Source: Chanos chanos
Lineage: Eukaryota > Chordata > Actinopteri > Gonorynchiformes > Chanidae
Reading direction: 5' to 3'
DNA: 64,000 bases
NCBI RefSeq assembly: GCF_902362185.1
Contig: NC_044507.1
Coordinates: 14,428,544 to 14,492,543 of the forward strand
The notes beneath the pieces are model-generated. The model was not told where the DNA came from and made no database searches. It saw nothing but the letters and a program-made list of their open reading frames with translations. The first letter of the stretch is position 1, and every line of letters starts with the position of its first letter. Both the position numbers and the translations under genes were made by a program. Shown piece by piece: positions 39,557 to 51,646 of this stretch.

Positions 39557-42350
39557 CGTGTGTGTGATGCATATTACATAACTCACAGCATCACATGGGC
39601 GTAATCATATTTGATGAAGGGAGCAATAATCATGACGCGTATACTTAACCTTGACAGTACACGAGAATAATGCATTCTACACATACAAGGTCTCTAAAAG
39701 TAACACTTCTTAAATGTTAGATGATGAATTTCTTACAATGTTCTGGAGAGTGGATTTATAACCTCATTGACTTATTTAAAGATTCTTTTGACAATGCACG
39801 TGTGTGTGCACATATTTGAATTTGAAAGGAACCTTCCGTGTATTTTCTGTGTTACTTTGTTTCTTACAGGAATTTGCTGTTAAAGGTAAGCGTTGTTGCT
39901 GTGCTGTGCTACCATTGGAGGGTGAAAATTTATGCAGGGGTAGAGAAAGATCCAGTAAGTGTCTCTAAAAAAAAAACCTGTCTGTTGCTAAACCAGTCTG
40001 AACTCTTGAACTGCAAATGAAAACTTATAGAATGTGATGGTATGAATTATGAATTATAGAGTTTGTAGAACTGTAAACAGACATATTATTTTTTGGTATG
40101 TCAATTAATACCGGAGTCTTTGGCACTGTAGCATTACTGAGATTCTCTTTTTGGTGTGTAAATTATTGCTTATTATAAATTATTGATACTTCTTATTAGA
40201 TATTGTCCTTAAATGATGAAGTTATAAATCACACTTTAACCAACCTAACATTACTCTGCTAGTTTTATGACAGTCAACTGCGTGTCCTTATGAGTGATGA
40301 AAAACAACTCATTGCTTTTTGTTTATGCACAGTGTTGGGAAACATATGTCGGACAGGAGCTGTATCGTTTCCTCCTCCTGGATTTAATCTTTACGGTGCT
40401 GTACACTATTTTTGGGGAATATATCTGGAGGTAAGTTCCTGGATATTTTCAATGTTGCATCAGGTGGTGAAGCTTTGTGCAGTCAATCACATGTCTGTTC
40501 TGCCCATAGGTTCTTTTCCAAATGCATACTCAGGAGAAAGAGTAAACTGGTATTCGACATTGCTCGAAATGTCCTGGAGCTCATCTATGGACAGACTCTT
40601 GTCTGGTAAAGAAACTTCTGAGTATATAAATGATTTTATTTTTGGCAATTAAAAGACTGTTTTTATTTATTTGTTCGTATTGAGTGTTTGAATGTTCTCG
40701 TCTGTTCTACCCCCATAGGCTTGGTGTGCTCTTTAGCCCCTTACTTCCAGCAGTTCAGATTATCAAACTGCTGCTTTTATTCTACTTGAAAAAGGTTGGA
40801 CCATTATGATTTCTACAGATGATACTTATCATGTTTTGTGGTCCTTAGCATGTAACTGGCCAAGATTACAGAGACACTCTTTTTAATCCTGAAAGTCTTG
40901 CAGTAATGTTGAAGTAATGCTGACAAAATGTTGTTGAGGTGTAGAGTAATAAGGATTATGTAATGAATCAGTCTCAGAGAGTTGACAGGGAGTTGACAGG
41001 GTAAGCCAAAGAATTCTAGTAATTTTCTTCTAAAACCAGCGAGGGTGAGAAAGTCAAATGTTTGAAGAAACCAAACTGTGCACAGGTTTCTCTGTGTGAA
41101 AGACCAGAGAGTGCTGTAACAAATTGCAGTTGGAAAGCAACTGCATAAAAGTTTGTTTATGGTGTCGAATGCTCATTTGATACAAGTGTCTTTCCTTGAG
41201 GCCAACCTATCTTTTTAGACCTGTTTTAGTTTGAAAGATGCTTTCTTAACTGAACACGTACATATTTGCACTCAAAGGAAAGCAAGTATAGACATTCAAA
41301 TTCCTCCAAACTTACATTTTGGTTCATTCAGCTCTGTAATTTTTTAATTGCAAACTCATCAAAAACTTTAGAGCCTCATGGCTGTTTCATGTCAAGCCTG
41401 AGAATGTTTTCTCAGTAAATTTTAAAGAATGTTTTAAGAGTCATGAGCCTAAAGCCACACTTCAGTTAATTCACCATAAAATGAATACACAAGTAATGAT
41501 GTAGTGTTTTTAGTCCAGGTTTAGGCTGTATTAAAAAGGGATTCATCAAGTTGGTTTATCTGGATCTAAAACTGTTATTGTGTTCTGTGACAGACTAGCC
41601 TGATGGCAAACTTCCAAGCTCCCATTAAGCCATGGAGGGCCACCCAGATGAGCACGCTCTTTGTCACGCTGCTTTGTTTCCCCTCGTTTCTTGGTGCAGC
41701 TGTGTGTGTTGCATACACCTTATGGACGTGAGTATATGCAGTCGCAAACTAGCTGCTGTAAATTAACCGAAGGGAAAATAAAGGGAAGAGGAAATCAGAG
41801 TGAGCAGACTAAAACCACTATCTTGCACCCTCTTCCCAGGATGAAGCCGTCTTCAGAGTGTGGGCCATTTAATGGTCACCCCACCATGCTCATATCAGGC
41901 AAACAGTGGATCCAGCAGCTGGAGGGAAGCCCTGGACTTGCCTGGCTTGTCTGGATTTACACCCACCTGGTGGATTATCCACTGTTTCTATTTCTCATAG
42001 CAGGGGTCTTTTTGTGAGTTATCATCCACATACATACATGCAAAGTGAAGACTAGAGACCTGCTTTGAGGAATCTCTCTTCTGCCCTGACAATGCTCTCT
42101 TCTTTACCCTCAGATCTGTCATTTATATCTACACCCAAATCATAGATGGCCAAAGGAGGATCGTTGCCTTGTTACAGGAGCAAATTGACAATGTTGGTTT
42201 AGTAATGCCATATATTCTTAATTTTGTGCTTTTCACATGAAGAGCTTTGTGTATTTATTCACTGATTTTTTTTTTAAGGAAGGTGAGGACAAGAAGTTCC
42301 TCATCACCAGACTGCAGGCCCTCAATGAACAAGCACCGCGTTCACCGTAA
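32768..42350 (+). CDS. tmc6: transmembrane channel-like protein 6 (EVER1)
   Basis: Multi-pass ER membrane protein of the TMC family; in human it pairs with TMC8 and CIB1. Coding exons: 32768-32823, 33714-33907, 35510-35650, 35853-35961, 36128-36200, 36422-36670, 36923-37104, 37207-37351, 37827-37982, 38513-38676, 39870-39954, 40333-40430, 40510-40605, 40719-40794, 41594-41727, 41840-42013, 42114-42192, 42279-42350. Phases close throughout, giving 2283 bp and 760 aa (human is 805). Blocks typical of TMC6 are [53 protein letters not shown], the TMC-domain signature [32 protein letters not shown], and [21 protein letters not shown] poly(A) signal lies at 42827-42832. Exon 1 and the start of exon 2 are the least certain parts. 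The donor after 42192 (GTTGGT) is weak. The human partner gene TMC8 is absent from this window. Confidence 0.93.
33490..33543. repeat. (TA)n / (AAAT)n microsatellite in tmc6 intron 1
   Basis: TATATA, AAATAAATAAAT and a longer TA run in succession. Confidence 0.85.
34451..35319 (+). mobile_element. decayed Tc1/mariner element in a tmc6 intron
   Basis: The inverted ends share GAAAGTATTTG-like and GTCCC blocks (left GAAGAAAGTATTTGGTCCC; right end reversed TTTGAAAAAGTATTTGTCCC). TA dinucleotides flank the ends at 34449-34450 and 35320-35321. Plus-strand DNA at about 34930-35100 encodes a relic resembling a Tc1 transposase C-terminus: a [20 protein letters not shown] stretch, then [11 protein letters not shown]. 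At about 870 bp it is much shorter than an autonomous element of around 1.6 kb, so it is internally deleted. It sits wholly inside the intron before tmc6 exon 35510-35650. Confidence 0.7.
35821..35842 (+). repeat. (TG)n at a tmc6 3' splice site
   Basis: The TG run ends ten bases before the exon that starts at 35853 and replaces most of the usual polypyrimidine tract. Confidence 0.85.
36383..36414 (+). repeat. (TG)n at a tmc6 3' splice site
   Basis: About 16 TG units followed by TTCTCAG, with the exon starting at 36422. Confidence 0.9.
38349..38494 (+). repeat. long (TG)n/(TGCG)n tract before a tmc6 exon
   Basis: A compound TG/CG-rich repeat of about 146 bases ends 18 bases before the preferred acceptor, exon start 38513. 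An alternative in-frame acceptor exists at 38531. Confidence 0.85.
39361..39593. repeat. compound (TGTA)n/(TG)n array with a repeated 29-mer
   Basis: TATG and TG repeats are interrupted by two nearly identical blocks at 39479-39506 and 39565-39593. Each begins TGATGC and ends GCATCA. The array lies in a tmc6 intron. Confidence 0.85.
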
Positions 42351-43520
42351 GATAGCGTTCCAATCAATCCATGGTTATGAGGTGAGTGCTTCACTGACAC
42401 AAATTGCGGAAATGTTTTTTTTCTTATATTCAAATATTGAGATATCCAGATATTGTCTTTAAGAAAATGGTCAGTAAACATAGACGCGCTTCTCTGACAT
42501 AGATGTTTGTTTTGTTGTTTTTCTATTCACAGGGATGAATTTGTGACTGAAACAGCACAATACTGTGACTGGCTGTGTCACACCATATTTAATTATTGTT
42601 GAGAGGAGGTCTCAGGAGAACTGTATTTTCTTCTGGAGATGTGGCAGAATGCACTAAACCTATGTTTGAGAAAATGCTCATTAAACTGTTATCATGATGG
42701 ACATGATAGATGTAATATCAAATATGAAAGAGTCGTTACTGTGAAATCTCTCAGTCTTGTGTTTGAAAATATTCTGCCTTCCACTAGCTTTATGATTAAT
42801 TTTGAATAATGCCTCTGTGTTAATTCAATAAATTATTTTTTTCTATGTGTGTTTTTCATCCAAATACAGATATATAATGATAAACCTCTGTATGGCCTGA
42901 ACAATAACAAGATCAGCAAGAATAGCTAGAACTGTCAACTTATGTAAAGTCAAAATATGAGCTACGTAACACATATTTAAAATATGAACTATGTAACATG
43001 TTTTGGATTTTAATATTCTCTGAGAGCTGCCTTTGACACCCACAGCTAAAGAAGTAATAATAACTTTGAAGGCGACATTGGAAAAAATGCCTCTGTCTAT
43101 TGCCACAGAGTAGAAGACAATGTGTCTTTATGATCAGAAGCAGATGAGAATGCTTCTTTATGATGAGTTTTACCCCCGCCTTCACGTCTTTAAGCCTATA
43201 TATTTTCCGGCTGTTCTTCACTTACTCATTGCCTAATCCCTTGGAGCAGTTTGTTTCTACTCATCTGAAACGGTACAGTAGTAACTAGCATTTACACATT
43301 TTATTACACTTTATATGGACAAGAATGACTAAAAATAGCTCTCATGTTTTTACTGTGGCAAAGCTCTGCTCACAGCGTTATTCTCATTGACAGACATGAA
43401 ATATACAATATTACCAATACTAAGAGCTCTGTGCTTTTGAACCAGTCTATTTTCCAGTTTCTAATTTTATTCATTTTATTTTATCCACAGGTTTCTTTCT
43501 TAATTATTACTCAGAATACA
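42351..43520. other. tmc6 3' end and promoter of the first RRM gene
   Basis: The tmc6 3' UTR probably ends just after the AATAAA at 42827-42832. From about 43.1 kb the sequence belongs to the promoter and noncoding first exon of the downstream RRM gene. Confidence 0.6.
43197..43204 (+). promoter_or_regulatory. TATA box of first RRM gene
   Basis: TATATATT lies in a position matching the TATAAAAT of the paralogue. About 25-30 bases on, both genes have a similar ACTCATT block where transcription probably starts. A noncoding exon then runs to 43272 and is followed by a GTACAGTAG donor that both copies share. Confidence 0.6.
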
Positions 43521-45707
43521 ATGGAGTCCAAGAAAAGGCTATTTGTCTGCGCCCCCAAGACATACATGCAATCTTTAATGCAATTAAATGACTGGGTGAA
43601 TATGTTCACTAGGATTTAATATTGCTTACTGCTGAAGAGTTCTTTAAATTGTTCAGAGTTAAACTTACTTTGTCTTTTGAATCTGTCTGTCTCTGACAGG
43701 ATCATGGAATTGTTGTTAAAGGTCTCCATCCTTATTTGACGAAGAGTGATCTGCAGTCCTACTTTCAGCAGTGGGGGGAAATTCTAGAGTGTGAGGTAAA
43801 GTGACAGTACAGACCACTGTTCAGTTCTATCAGAACAGGCAGTGTAACAGTCATGCTCTGACATGCTCAGTCTAATTCCATTTACCATCAGATCATGTCC
43901 AAAAATCAGATCTTCTTTTGGAATGGCTTTATTTGTGCATTGTTTTCCTGGTTTGGCAAAATAAAGAACTTTGTCTCTCATGTTTCCTTTTCTTTTCTGT
44001 TCTTTTCTTTTAATCAAACAGATAAAGAGAATCTTGGCATCTGAACACCCAGTCGGTTTGGGATACGTGAGATATTCCTCTCAGGAAGAGGCTGAAGCAG
44101 CTGAAGAAGCTGGCCCTCATGTAGTAGCAGGCCTTCACACAGAGGTCAGGAGAGTCATGACTCCAAAAGTGAGTATCCCCCATGCATGTGAAACAAGTCT
44201 GACTATGCGTTATGAGGGCATTTGAACTGAATGCATTACTTTAATTACTTGTACAGTGTTCTGTGATTCTTTTATATTTTCTTTAATATGTATCAGTTTT
44301 TCGTGTCATTGATATTGTCATAAAACTGACATGATTAACTCTCAGGAAAACATACAGGCTATGCTCAGGAGCTTAAATCCTAATATTTATGGGCGGATAT
44401 GGAGAATATTCCACCCTGTTGTGGAGATATACATAAATATCCCAGTGTGTTAATAATGCAAGTGTATAAGTATATTTAGAGTTTCTTAGATATAATGTAT
44501 TCTTCATTTCATAATGTGCATTCAAATAATTATGGAACAACTGTTACTGAGTGATACATGCACTGTTTATTTTTTAACCAGCACTTTTTTGTGCCCACCC
44601 AAAACAACAACGACAACAAAAAAGTGGTGAACAGTGACAGTATTTAGAGAAAAATGTTCACAGTTAATTCCTTCTACATCTGCAAGATAATTTAGAAGCT
44701 TGCATAACATTTGCAATTTGAACAGTAACTTTCTTTGATATTTTTATGACTTATATTTTTATTTTATCACACAATTTATGTATATAATGTATCATACCAT
44801 CTAAAAGTATAAGATATATGCGTATTATTATACATCATTCATTCACAACAGGATGCATGTTCCACCCTGACAAGTTCATATACCCAACAGGGTGGGACCT
44901 AACAGGGTGGAATTTTTAAACTATGTTAGCTATAGCTTTGTGCCTTGTCAAGATTTAGCCAACATAACTTGCAACGTTTGAGCAACTTTTATATGAAACT
45001 CCTAACTCCTTTACATCCTAACACTTATTTTCACTTCACTTTCCTCTGTTGAATGCCTGTCCAGAAAATTATGTCAGTTCCTGTCACTTTCTGAAACTGA
45101 TGCCAGCACCATTGTAGGCTGAATAAAAAAACCTAAAAACTAACAGGGTGGAAAATGATTTCTGGGACAAGCAGTGAATCATAAAAACAATAAATTAACT
45201 ACAGTTTCCAATGATAAACTAGTAACAGAAATTTTAACTGGATCCTTAAAATATTTAGGACATATTTTGAGAACTGTATTATGTCTTATATTTCTTGTAT
45301 GAGGTGATCATTTGCAACTGGTGTCATTGCAATAAGGAATGCTGAATATACCAAAAGCAAAATGAATAAAGTAAAAACATTATATTTAAGATCCATAGAT
45401 GGTAAAGAAGATCTGAAATAAATATTTTAAACATGTAACAACAAATATAAAGAATTCTTTCTCCAGGGACAGAAAAGACACTCCATAGTAGGAATGTGTC
45501 GTTTGTATGATTAACAGCAGTGTAAGAGATGTACAAAACTGAGATGCCCTCTCTTCTTCCTTCTTTTTCCCACCTTCTCATTCTCTGTCTCTATGTTCTT
45601 GACAGGTCGATGAATACCAAAATGTCTCAACACGCTTCCAGAACCCTAAAACTGGACAGAGTCTGGCATACAGGCTTGCTTACAGTGCTTGGTTAGCCGA
45701 AGCTTAA
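43521..45707 (+). CDS. small single-RRM protein, copy 1 (139 aa)
   Basis: Function not known to me. Coding exons: 43521-43595, 43700-43795, 44022-44168, 45606-45707, all phase 0, giving 139 aa; a noncoding exon appears to precede them. Residues about 27-106 form one RNA-recognition motif. The RNP2-like strand is HGIVVKGLHP, then helix 1 with LQSYFQQWGEILECE, an RNP1-like GLGYVRYSS, helix 2 EEAEAAEEAG, and a last strand EVRRVMTPK. Spacing and motifs (SYFQQWGEI, VRRVM) most resemble hnRNP A/B-type RRMs, but the Gly-rich tail and second RRM of those proteins are missing. RNP1 has Tyr and Tyr at the two aromatic positions, so RNA binding is plausible. The C-terminus is AYSAWLAEA. The tandem copy at 51647-52662 has the same exon lengths. 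Inference: a small RNA-binding regulator. Confidence 0.82.
44411..45151. repeat. recurring 10-mer AACAGGGTGG in the last intron of RRM copy 1
   Basis: Exact copies lie at 44886-44895, 44901-44910 and 45142-45151, with one inverted at 44411-44420. Near-matches lie near 44861. The surrounding DNA is AT-rich and otherwise unremarkable. Confidence 0.7.
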
Positions 45708-46096
45708 GAACAGATGACAGCTGAAGCCAAAGAACAGAAAATTTACTGCAAATTCTAAGTCAACACAACACAAATTCTTCTGACTGTCAGAATGCGTGCA
45801 ACACTGCATACTGATTAAAGTCATTTAAGTACCTTTGTTTATGTCCTCTAGGCATAGCAAATAGTTACATTTAAATGCAGAAGTAAATATGTTCATTATT
45901 GTACGAACATATGAAATATGTTCATGCTTATATATATACTGATAAAAATTAATGCTAAAAATAACTTTAAAAAAGTATTATTTGTTTCATTTGCGTTCTT
46001 ACCCTGTTGGTATTGTGTCTGTATCCATATTAACATTACAAATTAATTAATGAGTAGTGTTATTGTATTATTTTTTATGTTCAATTTTATTGTGCA

Positions 46097-46180
46097 CTTA
46101 CATTTATTCATTTAGCAGACACATTTATCCAAAGCAACTTCCAAGACAGGCACAATACAAACAATGCTGGTTCAAAAAAA
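46097..46180. mobile_element. fish interspersed repeat fragment
   Basis: It contains CATTTATTCATTTAGCAGAC followed by a block close to TTTATCCAAAGCAACTT. This motif is very common in fish intergenic DNA as part of dispersed transposon families. I cannot name the family with confidence. Confidence 0.5.
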
Positions 46181-48086
46181 TGTAAAAGGCCAGATCCAGG
46201 GAGTTATGGATTGTTTAATTGCTCTTTTCCTTGGTATTGATGGATAGATTGTGCTTCTGTATTGAATGCAAATTGAATTCAAAGCAATATTAAAGCATAC
46301 TGTGTGAGATATTACTGGAATAATTGATATGCATTGCCTCATAAATCTGCCTCATTCAACTTCAAGATTCAGCCATTTTTAAGTATTACTGTGGGTCCCA
46401 TGATTAGGTCTGTTAGAGTTTCCTGTGAGAAGACCAGTGTTTGACCAAAAATTTATGGATGGGCATCCGAGGAACATCAACTCCCTCCCAAAAGACTGAC
46501 TTTTAAAGCACTTTAAGTTTCTTCTCCTTTTCTCCCCAATTTGGAATACCTAGTTACTTGTAATCATAATTTTCCCTCTTGCTTGACTCTTTGGTACATG
46601 AAGAAGGTGATGCTTCCTCTGCTACAGGAGAATCCAGAAACTATATATTTTTTTCTTTGCAACATCAAACAAAGTAACACATTCAGAGAAGAGAAAAGTA
46701 CAGTTCACTTAACCTTATCCACAACTGTTTGGGCTCCTGAGTGTAAATGACAATAGTGCGAAAGAGAAGGAACCTGGCAAACAAAGTCATCTAAGGGGAC
46801 ATAGCCAGTTGTATTCCTTTGTAATTCTGGCTTTTGTTGTTGCATTGATTAATAAGTGCCTGTCTGTGGTGAAACTAATTTCAGACAGTTCATCTTAGCA
46901 CTGACACAAATTCTTTAGGGAATTCATACCAACAGCCTACAAGTTACTAAAAATAAAGGATGCAGCCATGGTAAGGCAATACCAACCAGTCATGGGGAAG
47001 ACAAACATTTCACTGTAACTTCAAGACATGTCACTGCTTCAGAATATCCTGTTCTTAAGAATTTTAATTTTGAAATAAACTTCCGTAAACAAAGAGCCAT
47101 AAGCCATGAGTTCAACACTGTAATTTTGTAAGACAGGTGTAAAATGGTTATAGTACAGATAAAAGATTTAGATTTACAGCTGAAAGGAAAAACAGAGGAG
47201 GAGAAGAAATATGCACCAGCAAAATGCATACAGTAAGAAGAGACAAATATATAGTTCATTATAGTACATTTCTTAATTCCTTTGCTATATTGCCATATTT
47301 CTTAATTCTCGAGAGAATTTTAGATTTCAAAACTTTCCCTGGAATATTAACCAATGACATTAGACACTGAAAATGGTGTGCCAGTGTCCTCCCTTAGAAG
47401 ATTCATAAAAAATACTTTTAAGACTCTTTTACTGAGTTCAGGCAGTGGTACATGAGTTTGTCCAGCTCTGGTACTATTCAGTAATGGCTTGAAGGAATCA
47501 TGGGTCATGCATCAGTGTCTCAGAATATAAAATATCCAGTATTCTGTTTACTCTTAATTCCCTCAGTATCTCTCTTCCTGTCTCTCTGAGCGCAGTAATT
47601 ACATATTCATCACAGACTTTGAGTTCAGTGAGGCCACAGAAAACATGAAAAAAGCTTTGATCAGGATGACTGCTCATGGCTTATGTTGCATGCTATGTAA
47701 CTGGGCTGTTTGTCATTGTGTCATGGTGAGTCATTGTGTTATTTCAAAAAAGTTGAAGTTCAGTTTATTTTAATCTTGCTTATCTGAAAACATCAGAAGA
47801 ACAGGTTCCCTCCAGCGACAGTTAAAATGTGTTGATTGTTCGGTCTCAGATAACTATACAGTGCAGTCAGAAGTGATAGTGAATCTAGTTCCTTGCAGTC
47901 TATTTGAAAAATAGTCTGTTGACACATGTCCATTAAGGAAAGCTGGGAATTCAAAGAATTTTCCTGTGAAACAGTGTGGGGCCTTACTAATTGTAATAGT
48001 TCACAGTAAGATTCACGGGCAACTGACTGCATTTTCTGTTTTATACAATGTAGTTGTATATGTATTTTGTGTGCATGCATGCGTGC

Positions 48087-48088
<2 letters not shown>

Positions 48089-48125
<37 letters not shown>
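48089..48125. repeat. (GT)n microsatellite
   Basis: A GT run flanked on both sides by GCATGCATGC-like blocks (about 48073 and 48143), which makes the flanks palindromic. Confidence 0.9.
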
Positions 48126-48126
<1 letters not shown>

Positions 48127-48974
48127 ATGTGTATATGTGTGTGCATGCATGCCCGTATTAGGGAATTCATCCTTTTGGACCTTTTTGTTCTTGTTAGACA
48201 CAGTTCTGTTCTTAAAAGATTTGACGGACATTTCCTTTACCAATCACAATGTAGAAATGGTCAAACCACCGATTGTAATTGTACTTTGACTTCGTACTGG
48301 TTTAAATACTTGTTCTTTGCTGAGTTGTCATCTAACTATCATTTTACAAATAGCAGAGGTGGCAGTGACAAACAAAAGACAGACAGATTCTTTTCTCTTT
48401 TCTTAGGAATATCCCTGCATTAAGACCTCTAATCCCAAAGGGCACTTCCTGAAACTTAAGCCAAACAGCATTTTTCCATTTGAATTCTTAAGAATTACCA
48501 CAGAAAATGAATACTGACCTCTATATTCTCTATATTAGCTTTTTAGTTTAGAGTGAAAGATTCACCCAACTGAGCCAGAATATATGTTTGTTGAGCTATC
48601 CTGTAATACTTCCACAGAAACCAAAGTGATACTGAGTTACTATGATTAAGTTTTAGCTGTATTGAGGGGGTAAAGGTTCACACAGGAGAATTTCAAATAA
48701 TCTTCTTGTGAATTCATAAGAACAATGCAGTGTGCAAGTTACAAACCATAAAACACATAGGCTCAATTTCTAAAGAATGTCATTTAACTCCTGTCGTTTT
48801 TCAAATAGCAAAATTTGGAGCAAGAAACTAAAGGTAAACTGTGTAGTACTGACCTGGGTCTGTGCTTTGGAATACCTCTTCATTAGGTGAGGTAATTTAG
48901 AGGGACACTTCCTTCAATGACAAGAGACATGTTAACCTGGCCAACAAAGCCACCTGAGGGGACAGATAGATGTA

Positions 48975-50330
48975 AGCACAGGTGAGTCCACCTGCTGGGC
49001 ATTTCTGCCCGACACACCTCCGGCGGTGCCTTTGTGCTGGCTGCAGGATCATAAGCCGGGAGTCACCCTTCACTGATGTTTCGCTCCTTTAATCCCAGAA
49101 CATCTCAAGGTGGCGGAGCTGCAGCAGGGGACGTCTCCCCACCACCCCCTGCAGCCAGCCATAGGATTCTTGCTTTCCCCACGCCTTGCCCTTTCCTCGG
49201 AGCAAGAGCCAGAAGCTCCCTTGTTCTGCCTTCTCTGCCAGGCCTTTGATAGCCTTCCTTAGCTTGGAGCCTGTGATCCCAAGACACTTCAGGAACCACT
49301 GGGTGGATGTTCCAGTGTAACCTCTACAACCACCTTCCACTGGATAGGTGAATGCCCTTTACCATGCTTTTGTGCATGCAGCTGCCAGCTCTGTGTACTT
49401 TTCCTTCTGTCTCTCGAAGGCAGCCTCCATTCCCTCTTCCCATGGCACAGTCAGTTTGGCCATAATGACCGTCCTAGTAGCAGTGGATCAGAGCACGATG
49501 TCTGGCTGTAGGGAGGTTGTGGTGATCTCTTGTAGGAACTTCAACAGGCAGTCGAGGTCAGTTCTCATGTTCAACTTGCCTTTGAGAGACAGGAAGAACC
49601 ACTTCCTCGTGCTGCTGCTCTGAGCATCGCCCCCTTGCCTGACAAACTGGATCAGCCGCTGAGATGTTAATGGGTCCTGTTTGCTTCCAGCCTGTGTGCC
49701 TCCAGGATTTCGGCTAGCTTATGCAGGACCCGGTCGTGGCGCCGTCTGTACCGGCCCTGCATCAAAGCTGCCTTGCAGCCAGAAAAGATGCGCTGCAAGC
49801 TCGGATTCTGGGCGTCACAGAGTCGGCCGGTCTCCTCTGACTGTACCAGAGGTTCAGGTTCCAGGGACTGGGAAGGGAATCATACGTGGCCCTAATGAGG
49901 AAGCTAAGCCTCGCTTGAGGCATCCTCCACATATCCGCCCACGTAACGACCCTGTTGATCACAGCCGCCCAGGTTGCCCAGCTCCCTTATTGCTGTTGGC
50001 TCACAGCCCTGATTTTACAGCTCTCTTCTTCCATCCTCACAACTTTGGATATCATAAGATCTTTCCGCTCCTTCTTTGTGGCTATGGACCACATCTTGGG
50101 TGCTGTTGCCCATCCAAAACCAGCCCTGCCTTGCTGCAGCAGTCTAACAATCTCCTGGTGTTTCGTTGATTGATGGCCTGGTCTACTGTCTGCATTGCAT
50201 TCCACTTGTGTCCTGTACGAACTTTGGCCTTGGCATTTTGGACAGACAGGCCAGGTGAGTCTCTCAACTCGAACACAAGCCTAACCTTCTCCTGTTTGTA
50301 GCCCAAGCTAATAGTTGAGTTTCTTTTGAT
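48975..50330 (-). mobile_element. 5'-truncated LINE with restriction-like endonuclease (R2/NeSL type)
   Basis: The minus strand encodes the C-terminal part of a non-LTR retrotransposon protein, now broken by stops and frame changes. From its N-terminal side it shows GYKQEKVRLVFELRD, then a WADMWRMPQARLSFLIRAT block. Next is a zinc-finger-like region with LCDAQNPSLQ, FSGCKAAL and RYRRRHDRVL. Last comes a restriction-like endonuclease region with PDIVL (followed by an in-frame TGA) and MAKLTVPWEE, the PD...E-x-K-like core. The composition is clearly more GC-rich than its surroundings. No reverse transcriptase domain remains. The plus-strand open frame at 49681-50169 is its antisense shadow. Confidence 0.82.
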
Positions 50331-51292
50331 TTTTGGCCTTTATTTGGTGTTTTGATCAGTGAGTGCCTCTGTCTGTCCTCCATCTAGTTTTGTTGTGGTG
50401 CTCAGCTGAGCAATTCAAACTGTGCAACATTACTGGGCTGTTCAATCAACATGAAAATATTTTACCATGGTGATTTCTTCTGATCATGGCTTATGCCTCC
50501 TGATGGTCTGTTAACTGCCTCAGTCATGTATTCTCCTCTATCTAAACTGTCAGCACTAAAACCTGCAACAGGTTTACTCCAGTGACCCAGAAGAGATGTT
50601 GAATGCTCTGTTTCAATACACTCTTCAGGAGAGTACAAACTGAAACTGAATCAAATTCCATGTACATTCATAAGAACAGCCAACATGCCACCAAGAATAA
50701 ACTGTACACAACCCACGTGAGCCAATGCCTGCCATACATAGAAATGACAAGCTTTTCACTGGAACTTCAGGAAGAGTAATTGCTTTAGAAGGTCCTGCTT
50801 TTAAGACCTCCAATTTGGAAATAAACTTGGTGAAGCTCAATTTTCCCATTGAATTCTTAAATGACAACAAAAGAAAAGGATGTCCTGACTTCTAGTCTCT
50901 CTACATTTGACCATAGGTTTAGCTGAGTTCAGCTGTACTTAATGTGAAATAATGACAACAAAAAGACAACAAACAAGGACACTCATTAATTTCGTAAGGA
51001 CACTCATTAATTTCAAATCATATCTGTACAGAGTTTACCAGTATATTTTAAAATATCTCACAAGAGCTGTGAGTCTAGTGCCTTCATTTTATCAGACAGC
51101 CATAAAATGGTTTTAATACTGACATAGGATTAAAAGTTCCCATTATAGCTACAAGGAAAAATATTCTGAGTACAAGAAGAAAAATGCACTAAACCACTGC
51201 TCAATGAGAGACCAGTGCCACTTCTGTCTACTTTTAGCAAACCACACCCCCTCAAGCTTCCCTTGTGGGAAGGTTTTCCTCTCTCACATACC

Positions 51293-51300
51293 TATAAAAT
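51293..51300 (+). promoter_or_regulatory. TATA box of second RRM gene
   Basis: TATAAAAT lies about 25-30 bases before a CAACTCATTTTCAG block that matches the first copy. A probable noncoding exon then ends at 51373 with donor GTACAGTAG, and a TTTATATGGA block in the following intron is also shared by both copies. Confidence 0.65.
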
Positions 51301-51646
51301 AAGCCTAAGCAACTCATTTTCAGTCTGCCTGCCCACTGGGAGATATTTGCCTCTACTTGTCTTCTTAAAGAAGGTACAGTAGATATGATATTTTAGACAT
51401 TTAAGTTTACTTTATATGGATGATGAGCAATAAAAATAGGTTCAGTATTGTCTTATAAACTACATATGCCTATGACATTATAACACTGACCCAACATATT
51501 AGTAGTATGTTGATCACCATTTCTTAACCGCACATGAATCTGTGATTCAGAGAAATGAAAGAAATATTCACATTTTCTGAAAATGTTTATTTTCTATACC
51601 CTGTTCTCTTGTTTTTAGGGTCACGCTATTTGCACTGCAGAAAACA

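Larger units (their letters stand above)
45708..51646. other. duplicated spacer between the two RRM genes
   Basis: Several blocks recur here and beyond copy 2. About 46770-47300 resembles 48930-48970 plus 50330-51200. About 47560-47960 resembles 53290-53700. The LINE fragment separates the two halves of the second spacer copy. No intact coding gene is visible apart from the LINE relic. Confidence 0.6.

Noticed and set aside
49681-50169. 162-codon plus-strand open frame
   Set aside because: Antisense shadow of the minus-strand LINE, whose reading on the other strand matches known retrotransposon blocks.
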